This document shows, in pieces, positions 26,616-35,628 of a stretch of 64,000 bases of DNA (within the stretch, counting starts at the first letter, position 1; each line of letters starts with the position of its first letter). The stretch is from the NCBI RefSeq assembly GCF_035974275.1, contig NZ_CP142422.1, forward strand, positions 2,480,001 to 2,544,000, read 5' to 3'. The position numbers and the translations under genes were made by a program. The notes below the pieces were generated by a model. The model saw only the letters and a program-made list of their open reading frames with translations. It had not been told where the DNA came from and did not search any database. Origin of the DNA: Chryseobacterium sp. MYb264. Lineage in GTDB: Bacteria; Bacteroidota; Bacteroidia; Flavobacteriales; Weeksellaceae.

Positions 26616-28331
26616 TTATTTAACGATAAGTTTTTTGGTGATTGTTTGTTCTTTTATTTTTAATTGTAAGATATACGTTCCTTTTGGCAAATGAGATACG
26701 TTGATTGACTGATCGTTATTTAATACCACATTCAATTTTCTCCCGTCTATTGAATACATCTCAACAGCCGTTGCTTTTTCTCCTTTAATGAATACTTTTT
26801 CCGTTGCCGGATTCGGATAAATTGAAATTTCTTTATCTAAATTAGTAATGTTCTGAACTCCTAAAACACTTTCCGAAGATGCATCAGAATACACTTTTGA
26901 AGCATCAATAGATTTCACGCTCCAAAAAACATTCTGAACCGAGGGATCGAGATCTAAAAACCATGATGGCGTTGTCACTACATATTTGGCAATATCCTGA
27001 GCGCCCGGCGTAGAACCTACTTTTATTTCGTATCGTAGGGCATTTTGGGGTGTTTTATCATCCGAAGCGCCACTCCATGAGAAATTCACTCGGTTTCCGG
27101 CTCTTGTAAAACTCAGGTTTGTAGGAGGTAAAGGTTTAAGATTGGTTCCAATAGAACCAGCCTTAAATAATTTTGTTAATGAAGGAAGCCCCGGAGTTGC
27201 CCAATCAAATCCGGAGAGTAAAACATCGAGCTGATGATCATTATTAATGTCAAGTAAATTCACAAAACCCGGCCCTCCTAAAAAATTCAAACCTGTAGGT
27301 GTATTCTCTGTAAAAGAGTTATCTGTAGTATTATATGTAAATATTTTTACGACCCCGTCATTACTTTCATCATTTCCTGAAACAATGAAATCGTAATATC
27401 CGTCGTTATTTAAATCTCCAGTCAAGACAGATGTTTCAGACATTTCTCCCGTAGGAATTTCCTGAAGCGTGAGTTGTCCCGTTCCGTCATTCATTAAAAC
27501 GCCAAGATATCCTGAATAATTTTGATCCTGCGCAGAAACTACAATATCCTGAAAACCGTCTCCATTAAAATCTGCAAAATCTAATTTTCCGCTGGACATT
27601 GCCGGAAAACTCTGAGATTCCACCAAAGTGCCGTTTTCATTTAAATAAGACTTAAAAAGCGGTTCATAATTCGTATCAAAGCCCATCACGATCATATCTA
27701 AAAGGTGATCATTATTAAGATCGATCATTTTAAAACTTGAATTCTGAGTTCCCTGCATCCAACCGTTGTTAACCTGAAACCCGGCTCCTGTATTTTGGTA
27801 TAAATCTAATTCGTGTACAAAACCAACTCCGTCGATATACTGAGTTCCGTTGATGGCATAATCTAATTTTCCGTCATGATTAAAATCAAAAACCTCCATC
27901 GTTCCATATACTTTTCCGGGAAGTTCTGCTTCTTTCACATAACCGGTTCCTGTATTTCGGAATCGGTAATGTTTGTAATTCACAATATCATTATAGCTTA
28001 ATCCTGTAGAAATAATATCCAGCAATCCGTCATTATTAAAATCAACGAATCTGATGTCTCCTAAATGCGTTGCATCAATTCCCAAATTCGCATAAGGAAC
28101 TAGTGTAGTGCCATCACTTTTATACACTTCATTAAAAGTTGTATCTACCTCCCCATCGCCATTAGAATCTATTGCTCCGTTTACCACAACATCGGGAAAA
28201 CCATCACCATTCATGTCTCCCACATCGGCAGATCCATAATAGATATCCATCATCCCTGTGGGAACTTCGGTGAAAGTTTGTGCCATAATTCCTACAGGCA
28301 ACATATTTAATAGAATAAAAATCCTCTTCAT
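26616..28331 (-). CDS. FG-GAP/VCBS repeat surface protein with T9SS type A sorting domain
   Basis: A 571-residue secreted protein. It has a signal peptide MKRIFILLNMLPVGIMAQ and about seven FG-GAP-like repeats of the form GDMNGDGFPDVVV / DFNNDGLLDI with calcium-binding Asp/Asn residues (a beta-propeller). A fibronectin-III-like region follows near residue 430 (PTNLSFTRAGNRVNFSW). The C-terminal domain of about 75 residues contains ISIYPNPATEKVFI and PKGTYILQLKI, the T9SS type A cargo signal. The frame is open to 28460, but the ATG at 28331 directly precedes the signal peptide and follows a -7 promoter box. Function is probably adhesion or surface binding. Confidence 0.88.
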   Translation of the reverse strand: MKRIFILLNMLPVGIMAQTFTEVPTGMMDIYYGSADVGDMNGDGFPDVVVNGAIDSNGDGEVDTTFNEVYKSDGTTLVPYANLGIDATHLGDIRFVDFNNDGLLDIISTGLSYNDIVNYKHYRFRNTGTGYVKEAELPGKVYGTMEVFDFNHDGKLDYAINGTQYIDGVGFVHELDLYQNTGAGFQVNNGWMQGTQNSSFKMIDLNNDHLLDMIVMGFDTNYEPLFKSYLNENGTLVESQSFPAMSSGKLDFADFNGDGFQDIVVSAQDQNYSGYLGVLMNDGTGQLTLQEIPTGEMSETSVLTGDLNNDGYYDFIVSGNDESNDGVVKIFTYNTTDNSFTENTPTGLNFLGGPGFVNLLDINNDHQLDVLLSGFDWATPGLPSLTKLFKAGSIGTNLKPLPPTNLSFTRAGNRVNFSWSGASDDKTPQNALRYEIKVGSTPGAQDIAKYVVTTPSWFLDLDPSVQNVFWSVKSIDASKVYSDASSESVLGVQNITNLDKEISIYPNPATEKVFIKGEKATAVEMYSIDGRKLNVVLNNDQSINVSHLPKGTYILQLKIKEQTITKKLIVK

Positions 28332-28358
28332 GTTATTTTTATTTAGATTAATTAAAAA

Positions 28359-28366
28359 CAAAGATA
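28359..28366 (-). promoter_or_regulatory. -7 element TATCTTTG upstream of the FG-GAP gene
   Basis: Perfect TAnnTTTG on the minus strand, 28 nt from the ATG. It supports the short start. Confidence 0.6.
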
Positions 28367-28503
28367 TGAGATTAATTTTCCGAATTAAAAGAAAGGATAC
28401 ATGAAATTTATCATTCATCAGGGTTGAGGGCAATAGAATATATTTTATATCGAAAATCAAGATTATTAATCAAGAAGTTATTTGGAAATATTTTCTAAAA
28501 GAT

Positions 28504-28534
28504 TTGTCTATCTAAAAAATTCTTCGTTATTTTG
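28504..28534 (+). promoter_or_regulatory. Promoter of the rpmB operon
   Basis: TTG at 28504-28506, 20 bases, then TTATTTTG at 28527-28534. This is close to the Flavobacteria consensus, and rpmB starts 38 nt further on. Confidence 0.5.
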
Positions 28535-28571
28535 CAACCTCAAATATTATACAAATAAAGAACATCGAGAT

Positions 28572-28814
28572 ATGTCAAGAATTTGCCAAATAACAGGAAA
28601 GCGTGCAATGGTTGGTAACAACGTTTCTCACGCTAATAACAAAACGAAGCGTCGTTTTGAAATTAACTTATTGGAGAAGAAATTTTACCTTCCAGAGCAA
28701 GATAAGCACGTAACACTGAAAGTATCAGCTCATGGATTGAGAGTGATTAACAAGATTGGAATCGAGGAAGCTATTGAAAGAGCTACAAGAAACGGATTGA
28801 TTAAAAAGAACTAA
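28572..28814 (+). CDS. rpmB: 50S ribosomal protein L28
   Basis: 80 residues: [20 protein letters not shown] at the start and TRNGLIKKN at the end, a full-length bL28. The frame is open from 28482, but ATG 28572 is the family start. First gene of the rpmB-rpmG-DUF4295 operon; rpmG follows after 3 bp. Confidence 0.98.
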   Translation: MSRICQITGKRAMVGNNVSHANNKTKRRFEINLLEKKFYLPEQDKHVTLKVSAHGLRVINKIGIEEAIERATRNGLIKKN

Positions 28815-28817
28815 GTC

Positions 28818-29000
28818 ATGGCAAAAAAAGGAAATAGAGTTCAAGTAATCCTTGAATGTACAGAGCACAAAGAGAGTGGTATGCCAGGAATGTCTAGATA
28901 CATTTCTACAAAAAATAAAAAGAACACTACAGAGAGATTGGAATTGAAAAAATACAATCCGGTTCTTAAAAGATCTACCCTTCACAAAGAAATCAAGTAA
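28818..29000 (+). CDS. rpmG: 50S ribosomal protein L33
   Basis: 60 residues: [20 protein letters not shown] then [20 protein letters not shown], which is the bL33 signature. It lacks the CxxC zinc pairs, so it is the zinc-free form of L33. Located 3 bp after rpmB. Confidence 0.98.
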   Translation: MAKKGNRVQVILECTEHKESGMPGMSRYISTKNKKNTTERLELKKYNPVLKRSTLHKEIK

Positions 29001-29021
29001 TTTATTAAATTATAATTTACC

Positions 29022-29174
29022 ATGGCAAAGAAAGTAGTAGCAACCCTACAAAGCGGACAGTCAAAAAAAATGACTAAAGTTGTGAAAATGGTGAAGTCTT
29101 CTAAATCAGGAGCTTACGTTTTCGAAGAAAAAGTAATGAATGCAGACGAAGTTGACGGATTTTTGAAAAAATAA
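29022..29174 (+). CDS. DUF4295 small basic protein
   Basis: 50 residues: MAKKVVATLQSGQSKKMTKV ... ADEVDGFLKK. This small lysine-rich family (DUF4295) is found in Bacteroidota directly after rpmG and is thought to be ribosome-associated from its position. Start ATG at 29022, 21 bp after rpmG; a terminator follows. Confidence 0.92.
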   Translation: MAKKVVATLQSGQSKKMTKVVKMVKSSKSGAYVFEEKVMNADEVDGFLKK

Positions 29175-29198
29175 TCCTCACTTTATTTACAATATAAA

Positions 29199-29228
29199 AA
29201 ACTACTCATATTTTGGGTAGTTTTTTTG
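29199..29228 (+). terminator. Terminator of the rpmB operon
   Basis: AAACTACTC (29199-29207) pairs with GGGTAGTTT (29215-29223), followed by a T run. Confidence 0.8.
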
Positions 29229-29229
29229 T

Positions 29230-29237
29230 TATCTTTG
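29230..29237 (+). promoter_or_regulatory. -7 element TATCTTTG upstream of ftsY
   Basis: Perfect TAnnTTTG directly after the rpmB terminator. It would give ftsY a leader of about 125 nt that contains the hairpin repeat at 29249-29338. Confidence 0.55.
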
Positions 29238-29248
29238 CTTTTAATCTA

Positions 29249-29338
29249 GCTGGAAGCCGGAAGCTGGGTGCCGGAAGTTCATTACAAACTTAAAAAACTG
29301 AGTTTGTCAACTTCACGCCTCTATCCTCCAGCTTCCAT
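29249..29338. repeat. Intergenic hairpin repeat family B (GGAAGCTGG type)
   Basis: TGGAAGCCGGAAGCTGG on the left and CCTCCAGCTTCCA on the right form a long imperfect inverted repeat around an A/T-rich centre. A related element lies at 61661-61799. Confidence 0.65.
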
Positions 29339-29367
29339 CATTTAATTAAAATTCCGTAATTCATACT

Positions 29368-30321
29368 ATGAGTTGGTTTAAAAATATTTTTAAAAAAGAA
29401 GAAAAAGAAACTTTAGATAAAGGGTTGGAAAAATCCAGCCAGGGTTTCTTTGAAAAAATGACGAAGGCCGTAGTCGGTAAAAGCAAAGTAGACGATGAAG
29501 TTCTGGATGATCTGGAAGAAATACTTATTGCATCTGATGTAGGCGCATCTACAACCATTAAAATCATAGAAAGAATTGAGGAGCGTGTTGCAAGAGATAA
29601 ATATGTAAGCGTAAGCGAACTTGATAAAATCCTTCGTGATGAAATTTCAGGTTTATTACTTGAAAATCCTCATGCAGGAACAGGAAATATTGATACTTCA
29701 AAAAAACCATATGTAATCATGGTAGTTGGAGTAAATGGTGTAGGAAAAACAACAACGATTGGTAAGCTGGCTCATCAATTTAAATCTGAAGGTAAGAAAG
29801 TGGTTCTAGGAGCTGCAGATACCTTTAGAGCTGCTGCTGTAGACCAATTGGTCATCTGGAGCGAAAGAGTGGGTGTAACCATCGTAAAACAGGAAATGGG
29901 ATCTGATCCCGCTTCTGTTGCTTTTGATACGGTACAAAGCGCCGTGGCTCAAAATGCAGATGTAGTTATTATTGATACGGCAGGAAGGCTTCATAATAAG
30001 ATCAACCTGATGAATGAACTTTCTAAAATTAAAAGAGTAATGCAAAAGGTAATTCCTGATGCTCCTCACGAGATTTTATTGGTACTTGATGGTTCTACAG
30101 GACAAAATGCTTTTGAACAGGCTAAACAATTTACAGCCGCAACCGAAGTGAATGCTTTAGCGGTAACTAAATTAGACGGAACAGCAAAAGGCGGTGTGGT
30201 AATCGGTATTTCAGACCAGTTCCAGATTCCTGTAAAATACATTGGTGTTGGGGAAAAAATGCACGACCTTCAGCTTTTCAATGGTACAGAATTTGTAGAT
30301 TCATTTTTCAAGAAAAGATGA
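29368..30321 (+). CDS. ftsY: Signal recognition particle receptor FtsY
   Basis: A 317-residue SRP GTPase that docks SRP-ribosome complexes at the inner membrane. A short charged N-terminal A region (MSWFKNIFKKEEKE) is followed by the NG domain with G1 GVNGVGKTTTIGKLA, DTFRAAA, G3 DTAGR and TKLDGTAKGG. The compact A domain is usual for Bacteroidota. Length and motifs are complete. Confidence 0.98.
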   Translation: MSWFKNIFKKEEKETLDKGLEKSSQGFFEKMTKAVVGKSKVDDEVLDDLEEILIASDVGASTTIKIIERIEERVARDKYVSVSELDKILRDEISGLLLENPHAGTGNIDTSKKPYVIMVVGVNGVGKTTTIGKLAHQFKSEGKKVVLGAADTFRAAAVDQLVIWSERVGVTIVKQEMGSDPASVAFDTVQSAVAQNADVVIIDTAGRLHNKINLMNELSKIKRVMQKVIPDAPHEILLVLDGSTGQNAFEQAKQFTAATEVNALAVTKLDGTAKGGVVIGISDQFQIPVKYIGVGEKMHDLQLFNGTEFVDSFFKKR

Positions 30322-30394
30322 TTTTACATCATGTTTTCCCTTTATTAGTAAACAAATCATTTTATAAATATTAACAACTAAAAAATTTGCAACT

Positions 30395-30655
30395 ATGGGA
30401 TTTTTAACATGGATTATTTTTGGGCTATTAGCCGGTGCGATCGCTAAAGCAATTATGCCAGGTAAACAAGGAGGTGGCTGGCTGATCACCATTATTTTAG
30501 GAATTATAGGAGCTTTTGTAGGAGGAGCAGTTGGAGTATATGTACTTCATTGGGGAGATGTAACAACGTTCTGGAATCCTAGAAGCTGGATCTTAGCCAT
30601 TGGAGGAGCTTTAATTGTTCTTTGGATCTACGGAATGCTCACCAAGAAAGGCTAA
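30395..30655 (+). CDS. GlsB/YeaQ/YmgE family membrane protein
   Basis: 86 residues with three membrane helices: LTWIIFGLLAGAIAKAIMPG, then WLITIILGIIGAFVGGAVGVYVL, then WILAIGGALIVLWIYGML. GxxAG..A..(M/L).PG at the first helix is the transglycosylase-associated (YeaQ/YmgE) family hallmark. It is often stress-induced; the molecular role is not known. It is followed by a strong terminator. Confidence 0.93.
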   Translation: MGFLTWIIFGLLAGAIAKAIMPGKQGGGWLITIILGIIGAFVGGAVGVYVLHWGDVTTFWNPRSWILAIGGALIVLWIYGMLTKKG

Positions 30656-30675
30656 ACCCTATCATATAAAAAAAC

Positions 30676-30711
30676 AAAACCCCGAATTTGAAATTCAAAT
30701 CCGGGGTTTTT
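30676..30711. terminator. Bidirectional terminator between converging genes
   Basis: AAAACCCCG (30676-30684) pairs with CGGGGTTTT (30702-30710), extended by an inner ATTTG/CAAAT stem. T-rich on both exits. Confidence 0.88.
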
Positions 30712-30731
30712 GGTACAATATAATAATTTAG

Positions 30732-32486
30732 TTAGTTGATTTTGATCTGGTAAGGCATTTCCATTTTAACCTCAGATTTTAGCTTTTCGTCTGTGATCTG
30801 CTGTAAAATTTCGTAGTTGGCTTTACCAATTTTATTTTTAATAATTCTTGCAGAAATATCATCTTCATTTAGGCCATTGAATATCTGCTCAAACTGTGAC
30901 ATTTTCTTAGGATAAGAAGATACGTTGTAAGACTTTAATCCCGCCTTCTGAGCCGCGAATTTAACAGCATCATTCAGCGTTCCCAGTTCATCTACCAAAC
31001 CGATTTGCTTCGCTCTCATACCACTCCATACTCTACCGCCACCAACATTATCGATTTGCTCGAAAGTCTGTTTTCTGTTTTGAGTTACAAAATGAACGAA
31101 TCTTTTATAAGTTCCTTCCACGCTTCTTGTCATCATTGTTACTCCGTAAGGCGTAAGACCGTGAAGAGAAGAATAATATTGAGAGTTTGCATTTGTAGAA
31201 ACGATATCTGAGTGAATTCCGTTTTTATTCGCCAATTCTTTAAAGTAAGGCATTACTCCGAAAACTCCGATAGAACCGGTAAGGGTATTTGGTTCAGAAT
31301 AAATTTTATCAGCCGCCATGGCAATATAATAACCGCCTGAAGCTGCATAGTCACCAAAAGAAACTACCAAAGGTTTTTTCTTTTTCAACTGTTGAAGTTC
31401 AAACAAAATTTCGTCCGAAGCATTTGCACTTCCGCCAGGAGAATTGATTCTTAAAACAACTGCTTTAATTTTATCATTTTCCTGTAAATCTTTAATGTAC
31501 TTTACATATTTTTCAGAATAAATATCATTATATCCGTCTCCATTATTAATAGATCCTGAAGCGTAAAGAATAGCAATTTTATCTCCCGATTTACTTTCGT
31601 CGGTGTAAGATTTAATATAATTCGACAAAGAAACTTTATTAAGCTTCTCTTTATCTTTAAGACTTAATTTTGATTTTAATAAATCATCATATTCACTTTT
31701 CTGAGCCAGTTTATCAACCAGTTTATATTTTAAACTTTGCTCAGGAATCATTCCATATAAGCTATCTACCGCTGTTCTGAATTGAGCAGTATCAATTTTT
31801 CTTGAAGCCGCAATTTTTGTAGAAGTATTTTTCCAGATGTCATTTAATAAAGTACTCAGCTGTTCTTTATTTTCAGGAGAAATATCATCTCTAAGAAAAG
31901 GCTCTACCGCAGATTTAAATTTTCCGTGACGGATAACTTCAATCCCAATTCCGTACTTTTCAGCAAATTCTTTGAAGAAAGTAACCTCAGTTGCCAACCC
32001 TTTCAGCTCAATTAAACCCGCAGGATGAAGAAAATATTTTTCAGCCACAGATCCTAAATAATAAGAAGACTGAGAAACCCCATTTCCGTAAGCATACACA
32101 AATTTTCCGCTTTTCTTAAAATCTTCCAACGCACTTCTGATATCATCAATCTGTGTGATGCCGGCATTCAGATAATCTGCTTCAATGCTTATCCCTTTAA
32201 TATTATCATCTGTCTTCGCTTTATTGATAGCTTCCAACACATCATATATAAGGACGCTTTTACTTTCTTTGCTTAAACTGAAGAAATCCGTTTTCTCTTC
32301 CGTAGGGCTGTCAAGAATATCGGTTTTAAGATTTATCGTTAAAACTGAGTTCTTTTTTACCGTTACAGATTTGTCGCTTCCCATCGAGCTGAAGACCATT
32401 AGCATAATAAAAAAGATGAAAAATACGGCACACAATATCACAATTGCCACTATATTTGCCAGAACATTTTTAAAAAAACTTTTCAT
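30732..32486 (-). CDS. sppA: Signal peptide peptidase SppA, 67K type
   Basis: A 584-residue inner-membrane serine protease that degrades cleaved signal peptides. One N-terminal transmembrane helix (residues about 7-30) is followed by two tandem ClpP-like domains. The N-terminal domain supplies the catalytic Lys (region LKGLATEVTFFKEFAEKYGI). The C-terminal domain carries the nucleophile Ser in DYAASGGYYIAMAAD, with the preceding INSPGGSA oxyanion motif. Two starts are possible; I chose ATG 32486 (MKSFFKN) because the 32498 ATG leaves only 8 bp to the divergent folK start. Confidence 0.93.
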   Translation of the reverse strand: MKSFFKNVLANIVAIVILCAVFFIFFIMLMVFSSMGSDKSVTVKKNSVLTINLKTDILDSPTEEKTDFFSLSKESKSVLIYDVLEAINKAKTDDNIKGISIEADYLNAGITQIDDIRSALEDFKKSGKFVYAYGNGVSQSSYYLGSVAEKYFLHPAGLIELKGLATEVTFFKEFAEKYGIGIEVIRHGKFKSAVEPFLRDDISPENKEQLSTLLNDIWKNTSTKIAASRKIDTAQFRTAVDSLYGMIPEQSLKYKLVDKLAQKSEYDDLLKSKLSLKDKEKLNKVSLSNYIKSYTDESKSGDKIAILYASGSINNGDGYNDIYSEKYVKYIKDLQENDKIKAVVLRINSPGGSANASDEILFELQQLKKKKPLVVSFGDYAASGGYYIAMAADKIYSEPNTLTGSIGVFGVMPYFKELANKNGIHSDIVSTNANSQYYSSLHGLTPYGVTMMTRSVEGTYKRFVHFVTQNRKQTFEQIDNVGGGRVWSGMRAKQIGLVDELGTLNDAVKFAAQKAGLKSYNVSSYPKKMSQFEQIFNGLNEDDISARIIKNKIGKANYEILQQITDEKLKSEVKMEMPYQIKIN

Positions 32487-32506
32487 AAAATCAATCATTT
32501 TTCAAT

Positions 32507-32923
32507 ATGTCGCAGCAAAAGGTAGTTTTGTTACTCGGAAGTAACCTCGGAGATAAAAAAAAAAATTTACAAACCGCACTTCAGAAGATGGAACAGAGAG
32601 GAATCAACATATTAAAGAATAGTGAATTCTTAACATCAGACCCTGTAGAATTTGCCAGTTCCAATATTTTTTGTAATATTGCATCAATAATAGGTACGCA
32701 TCTTTCACCGATTCAGTTGCTTAATTTGATAAAAAGCATTGAAAATGAGATGGGAAGACTTGATGATTCAAAGGTTTCCGGCGGCTATACAGACCGGATT
32801 ATAGACATTGATATTGTTAAGTACAATGAGTTAAACTTCATCTCAGAAAGATTGAAAATTCCGCATCAAAAACATTTGTTTGAGAGAGAATTTTCTAAAA
32901 TATTATTAAAAGATATTATCTGA
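32507..32923 (+). CDS. folK: 2-amino-4-hydroxy-6-hydroxymethyldihydropteridine pyrophosphokinase
   Basis: A 138-residue HPPK of folate synthesis. LLGSNLGDKKKNLQTAL at the N-terminus, NIASIIGTHLSPIQLLNLIK with the FNxA-like strand, and DRIIDIDIV, the metal-binding DxDxx motif, are all present. The C-terminal PHxxxxxRxFxL segment is variant (PHQKHLFEREFSKILL) but conserved in position. It is divergent from sppA with only 20 bp between start codons. Confidence 0.95.
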   Translation: MSQQKVVLLLGSNLGDKKKNLQTALQKMEQRGINILKNSEFLTSDPVEFASSNIFCNIASIIGTHLSPIQLLNLIKSIENEMGRLDDSKVSGGYTDRIIDIDIVKYNELNFISERLKIPHQKHLFEREFSKILLKDII

Positions 32924-32945
32924 AATAAAACATAAAACATATTGT

Positions 32946-34058
32946 ATGAAATTAGGTTTATTATTATTGGCCGCTTTGCCTATTGCTACTTATGCTCAGG
33001 ACAGTATTGCAGTAAGTTCCACGAACGAATATCCCAATACGTTTTCCTCAGGTTCCGCCAATGTTCAGCCTTTCAACAACAAAGCGAGACGATTCAACGA
33101 CTGGTCGGTCTCAATTGGTGGTGGAGGAGCATTTATGGTGCACTCAGACCTTAAATCAATCCATGACAAAAAGGTGAACTGGGGATACAATGCCTACGTA
33201 AGTATTGACAAACAAATTACCCACACCTTTGGACTCAGCCTTATCTATCAGAGAGGTGAAACTACCCAGAAAGGGCAATTGGAGGGAGCTGCAGGATTAG
33301 CTGCAGGGGTCGCTACCGCAAAAACCAAGTATAACCAATTTGCTTTGATGGGAGATGTTAACTTTTCTAATTTCTTAAGAAGAGTAGATAACCATTCTCC
33401 TTACAGATGGGCGCTGCACGGATATGCAGGTATTGGTATAATGGGTTATGACACTTCACTGTATGACAATGATCAGTACAGGTACAGTAACTCTCCAAAG
33501 AGAACCCCTTTATTTATCAAACAGGATATAGACATTAATTCATTGTTCTACCAGTTCGGTATCGGACTGAAATATAATGTATCAAGGCTTGTTGATATTG
33601 AAGCAAGAACCATGTACGTTATCAGTGGAGATGATGAATTTGACGGCGGCGGATGGGCAGGCCCGGATAACTATGATCCGGCTTCTTCTACTCCGAAATA
33701 CAACATGCTCAACAAAAGACGTTCTGATAATATGTGGACCGTTAACTTAGGAGTTTCTTTCAAAATAGGAAAACAGCTTTCTCACCTTGCTTGGCATGAT
33801 CCTCTGCAGGAAGCGTATTACAGAACCAGTGTTCTTGAAAACGCCAGTTCAGAACTTGTGGTATGCGAAAAAGGAGATGCAGATAACGACGGTGTTTGTG
33901 ACGACTGGGACAGACAGCTTGATACTCCGGCAGGGGCAAGAGTGGATGGTGCCGGTGTTGCGTTAGATATGGATCTTGACGGAGTAATCGATCTATACGA
34001 TAAATGCGTTACTGTTCCGGGACCTGTAGAAAATAACGGATGTCCTACGAACAAATAA
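32946..34058 (+). CDS. OmpA-like outer-membrane protein lacking the peptidoglycan-binding domain
   Basis: A 370-residue protein: signal peptide MKLGLLLLAALPIATYAQ, an N-terminal beta-barrel-like region to about residue 290, and thrombospondin-3-like calcium-binding repeats (GDADNDGVCDDWDRQ, DLDGVIDLYDKC). It stops right after VENNGCPTNK, exactly where its tandem paralogue continues into an OmpA C-terminal domain. There is no frameshift; the gene ends with a clean TAA. It is likely a porin or structural barrel not anchored to the wall. It lies 22 bp after folK. Confidence 0.82.
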   Translation: MKLGLLLLAALPIATYAQDSIAVSSTNEYPNTFSSGSANVQPFNNKARRFNDWSVSIGGGGAFMVHSDLKSIHDKKVNWGYNAYVSIDKQITHTFGLSLIYQRGETTQKGQLEGAAGLAAGVATAKTKYNQFALMGDVNFSNFLRRVDNHSPYRWALHGYAGIGIMGYDTSLYDNDQYRYSNSPKRTPLFIKQDIDINSLFYQFGIGLKYNVSRLVDIEARTMYVISGDDEFDGGGWAGPDNYDPASSTPKYNMLNKRRSDNMWTVNLGVSFKIGKQLSHLAWHDPLQEAYYRTSVLENASSELVVCEKGDADNDGVCDDWDRQLDTPAGARVDGAGVALDMDLDGVIDLYDKCVTVPGPVENNGCPTNK

Positions 34059-34101
34059 TGTGTAAAATGAATCATTTAATTAACTAAATAAAAAATACAT
34101 T

Positions 34102-35550
34102 ATGAAATTAAGTTTAGCAATTGTTGCACTAGCACTAACTGTTCCGGCAGTGGCCTTTGCACAAGACTCAACGGCAGTTTCTTCCAACGGAGAATATCCG
34201 AACACTTTTTCTTCGGGTTCTGCCAATGTTTCCCCATTTACAAATAAATCCAAGAGATTTAATGATTGGTCTATTTCAGCTGGTGCAGGTGTACCTTTGA
34301 TTCAGTCCGCAGATTTAACATCTATAAAAAATGGTAACGGGAAAAACCTTTTCGGATATTCCGCTTATGTAAGTATTGACAAAGCTATTACACATGCGTT
34401 TGGTTTAAAATTACAATACGACAGAGGGGAAACCAGACAGGGATGGTTTAATACAAAAGATCCTGTTCCCAATAATTTACCTTACCAGCAGGTAGGTGCC
34501 AGAACACAGTATGACGCAATCTCTATTTTAGGAGACATCAACTTCTCAAATCTTTTGAGAAGAGTAGACAATCACTCTCCTTACAGATGGGCTTTACACG
34601 GTTATGCGGGTGTCGGTACAATAGCTTACAGAGCATATCAGAAAGATAAGGCAGGACAAAGAATGGTTACGGAAGTTAAACCTTTCCAGTTAGGATCAAT
34701 GTTCGCTCAGGTGGGTACAGGTCTTAAATATAATGTAAGCAACAGAATTGACCTTGAAGCTCGATTGATGTACGTTGTTACGGGTGATGACGAATTCGAT
34801 GGTGGAGGATCTAAATACAGCGCAATCAACCAACGCGAAGAGCAGGTTTCTGACAACTTCTTCAATGCAACATTGGGGGTTAGTATTAAACTTGGAAAAC
34901 ACGAATCTCACTTAATGTGGCACGACCCACTTCAGGAGATCTATTACAAACTGGATGTTTTAGCGAATAAAAATCAGGATATTGAAGTTTGTAAAAAAGG
35001 AGATGCCGACAACGATGGTGTTTGTGATGACTGGGACAGACAGCTTGACACGCCTGCAGGGGCAAGAGTGGATGGTGCTGGTGTAGCATTAGATACCGAT
35101 CTGGATGGTGTTATTGACCTTTATGATAAATGTGTAACTGTTCCGGGACCTGTAGAAAATAACGGATGTCCAACAACAACAAGCGGACCGGTACAGGAAG
35201 AAACAAGAAGTCTTGAAGGAATTGAGTTTGATCTTAATTCAGACAGAATTCTACCTTCTAACACTCCGATACTGAATAACGCTGTTAACTATATCAATAC
35301 TTCAACTGGAAATTATACCGTGGTAGGAGCAACCGATACAAGAGGTACTGATGCCTACAACCAGAAATTATCAGAAAGAAGAGCGAACAACGTTAAAGAC
35401 TATCTTGTTAAAAACGGAGTTCAGTCAGGAAAACTTAATGCAGTAGGAAAAGGTAAGAAAGATCTTAAATATCCTGAATGTAATCCTGCAACGAAATGTC
35501 CTGAATGGAAAAACAGAGCAAACAGAAGAGTTTACTTTGAAGCCAAATAA
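34102..35550 (+). CDS. OmpA family outer-membrane protein
   Basis: 482 residues: signal peptide, beta-barrel region similar to the gene 43 bp upstream, calcium-binding thrombospondin-3-type repeats, then a full OmpA domain (residues about 370-480). The OmpA domain contains the GIEFDLNSD start and the peptidoglycan-binding signature NQKLSERRANNVKDYLVK. It links outer membrane and wall. Barrel and repeats are so alike between the two genes that a tandem duplication is clear. It is followed by a strong terminator. Confidence 0.93.
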   Translation: MKLSLAIVALALTVPAVAFAQDSTAVSSNGEYPNTFSSGSANVSPFTNKSKRFNDWSISAGAGVPLIQSADLTSIKNGNGKNLFGYSAYVSIDKAITHAFGLKLQYDRGETRQGWFNTKDPVPNNLPYQQVGARTQYDAISILGDINFSNLLRRVDNHSPYRWALHGYAGVGTIAYRAYQKDKAGQRMVTEVKPFQLGSMFAQVGTGLKYNVSNRIDLEARLMYVVTGDDEFDGGGSKYSAINQREEQVSDNFFNATLGVSIKLGKHESHLMWHDPLQEIYYKLDVLANKNQDIEVCKKGDADNDGVCDDWDRQLDTPAGARVDGAGVALDTDLDGVIDLYDKCVTVPGPVENNGCPTTTSGPVQEETRSLEGIEFDLNSDRILPSNTPILNNAVNYINTSTGNYTVVGATDTRGTDAYNQKLSERRANNVKDYLVKNGVQSGKLNAVGKGKKDLKYPECNPATKCPEWKNRANRRVYFEAK

Positions 35551-35577
35551 TAATAAACTTTTTAGTACATTATATAA

Positions 35578-35603
35578 AAGCCATGCATCGCGTGGCTTTT
35601 TTT
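35578..35603 (+). terminator. Terminator of the OmpA pair
   Basis: AAGCCATGC (35578-35586) pairs with GCGTGGCTT (35590-35598), then TTTTTTT. Open-frame codons upstream of the recQ ATG fall inside it, which argues for the later recQ start. Confidence 0.85.
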
Positions 35604-35628
35604 GTTGTCATACTTTTCTTACTTTTAC

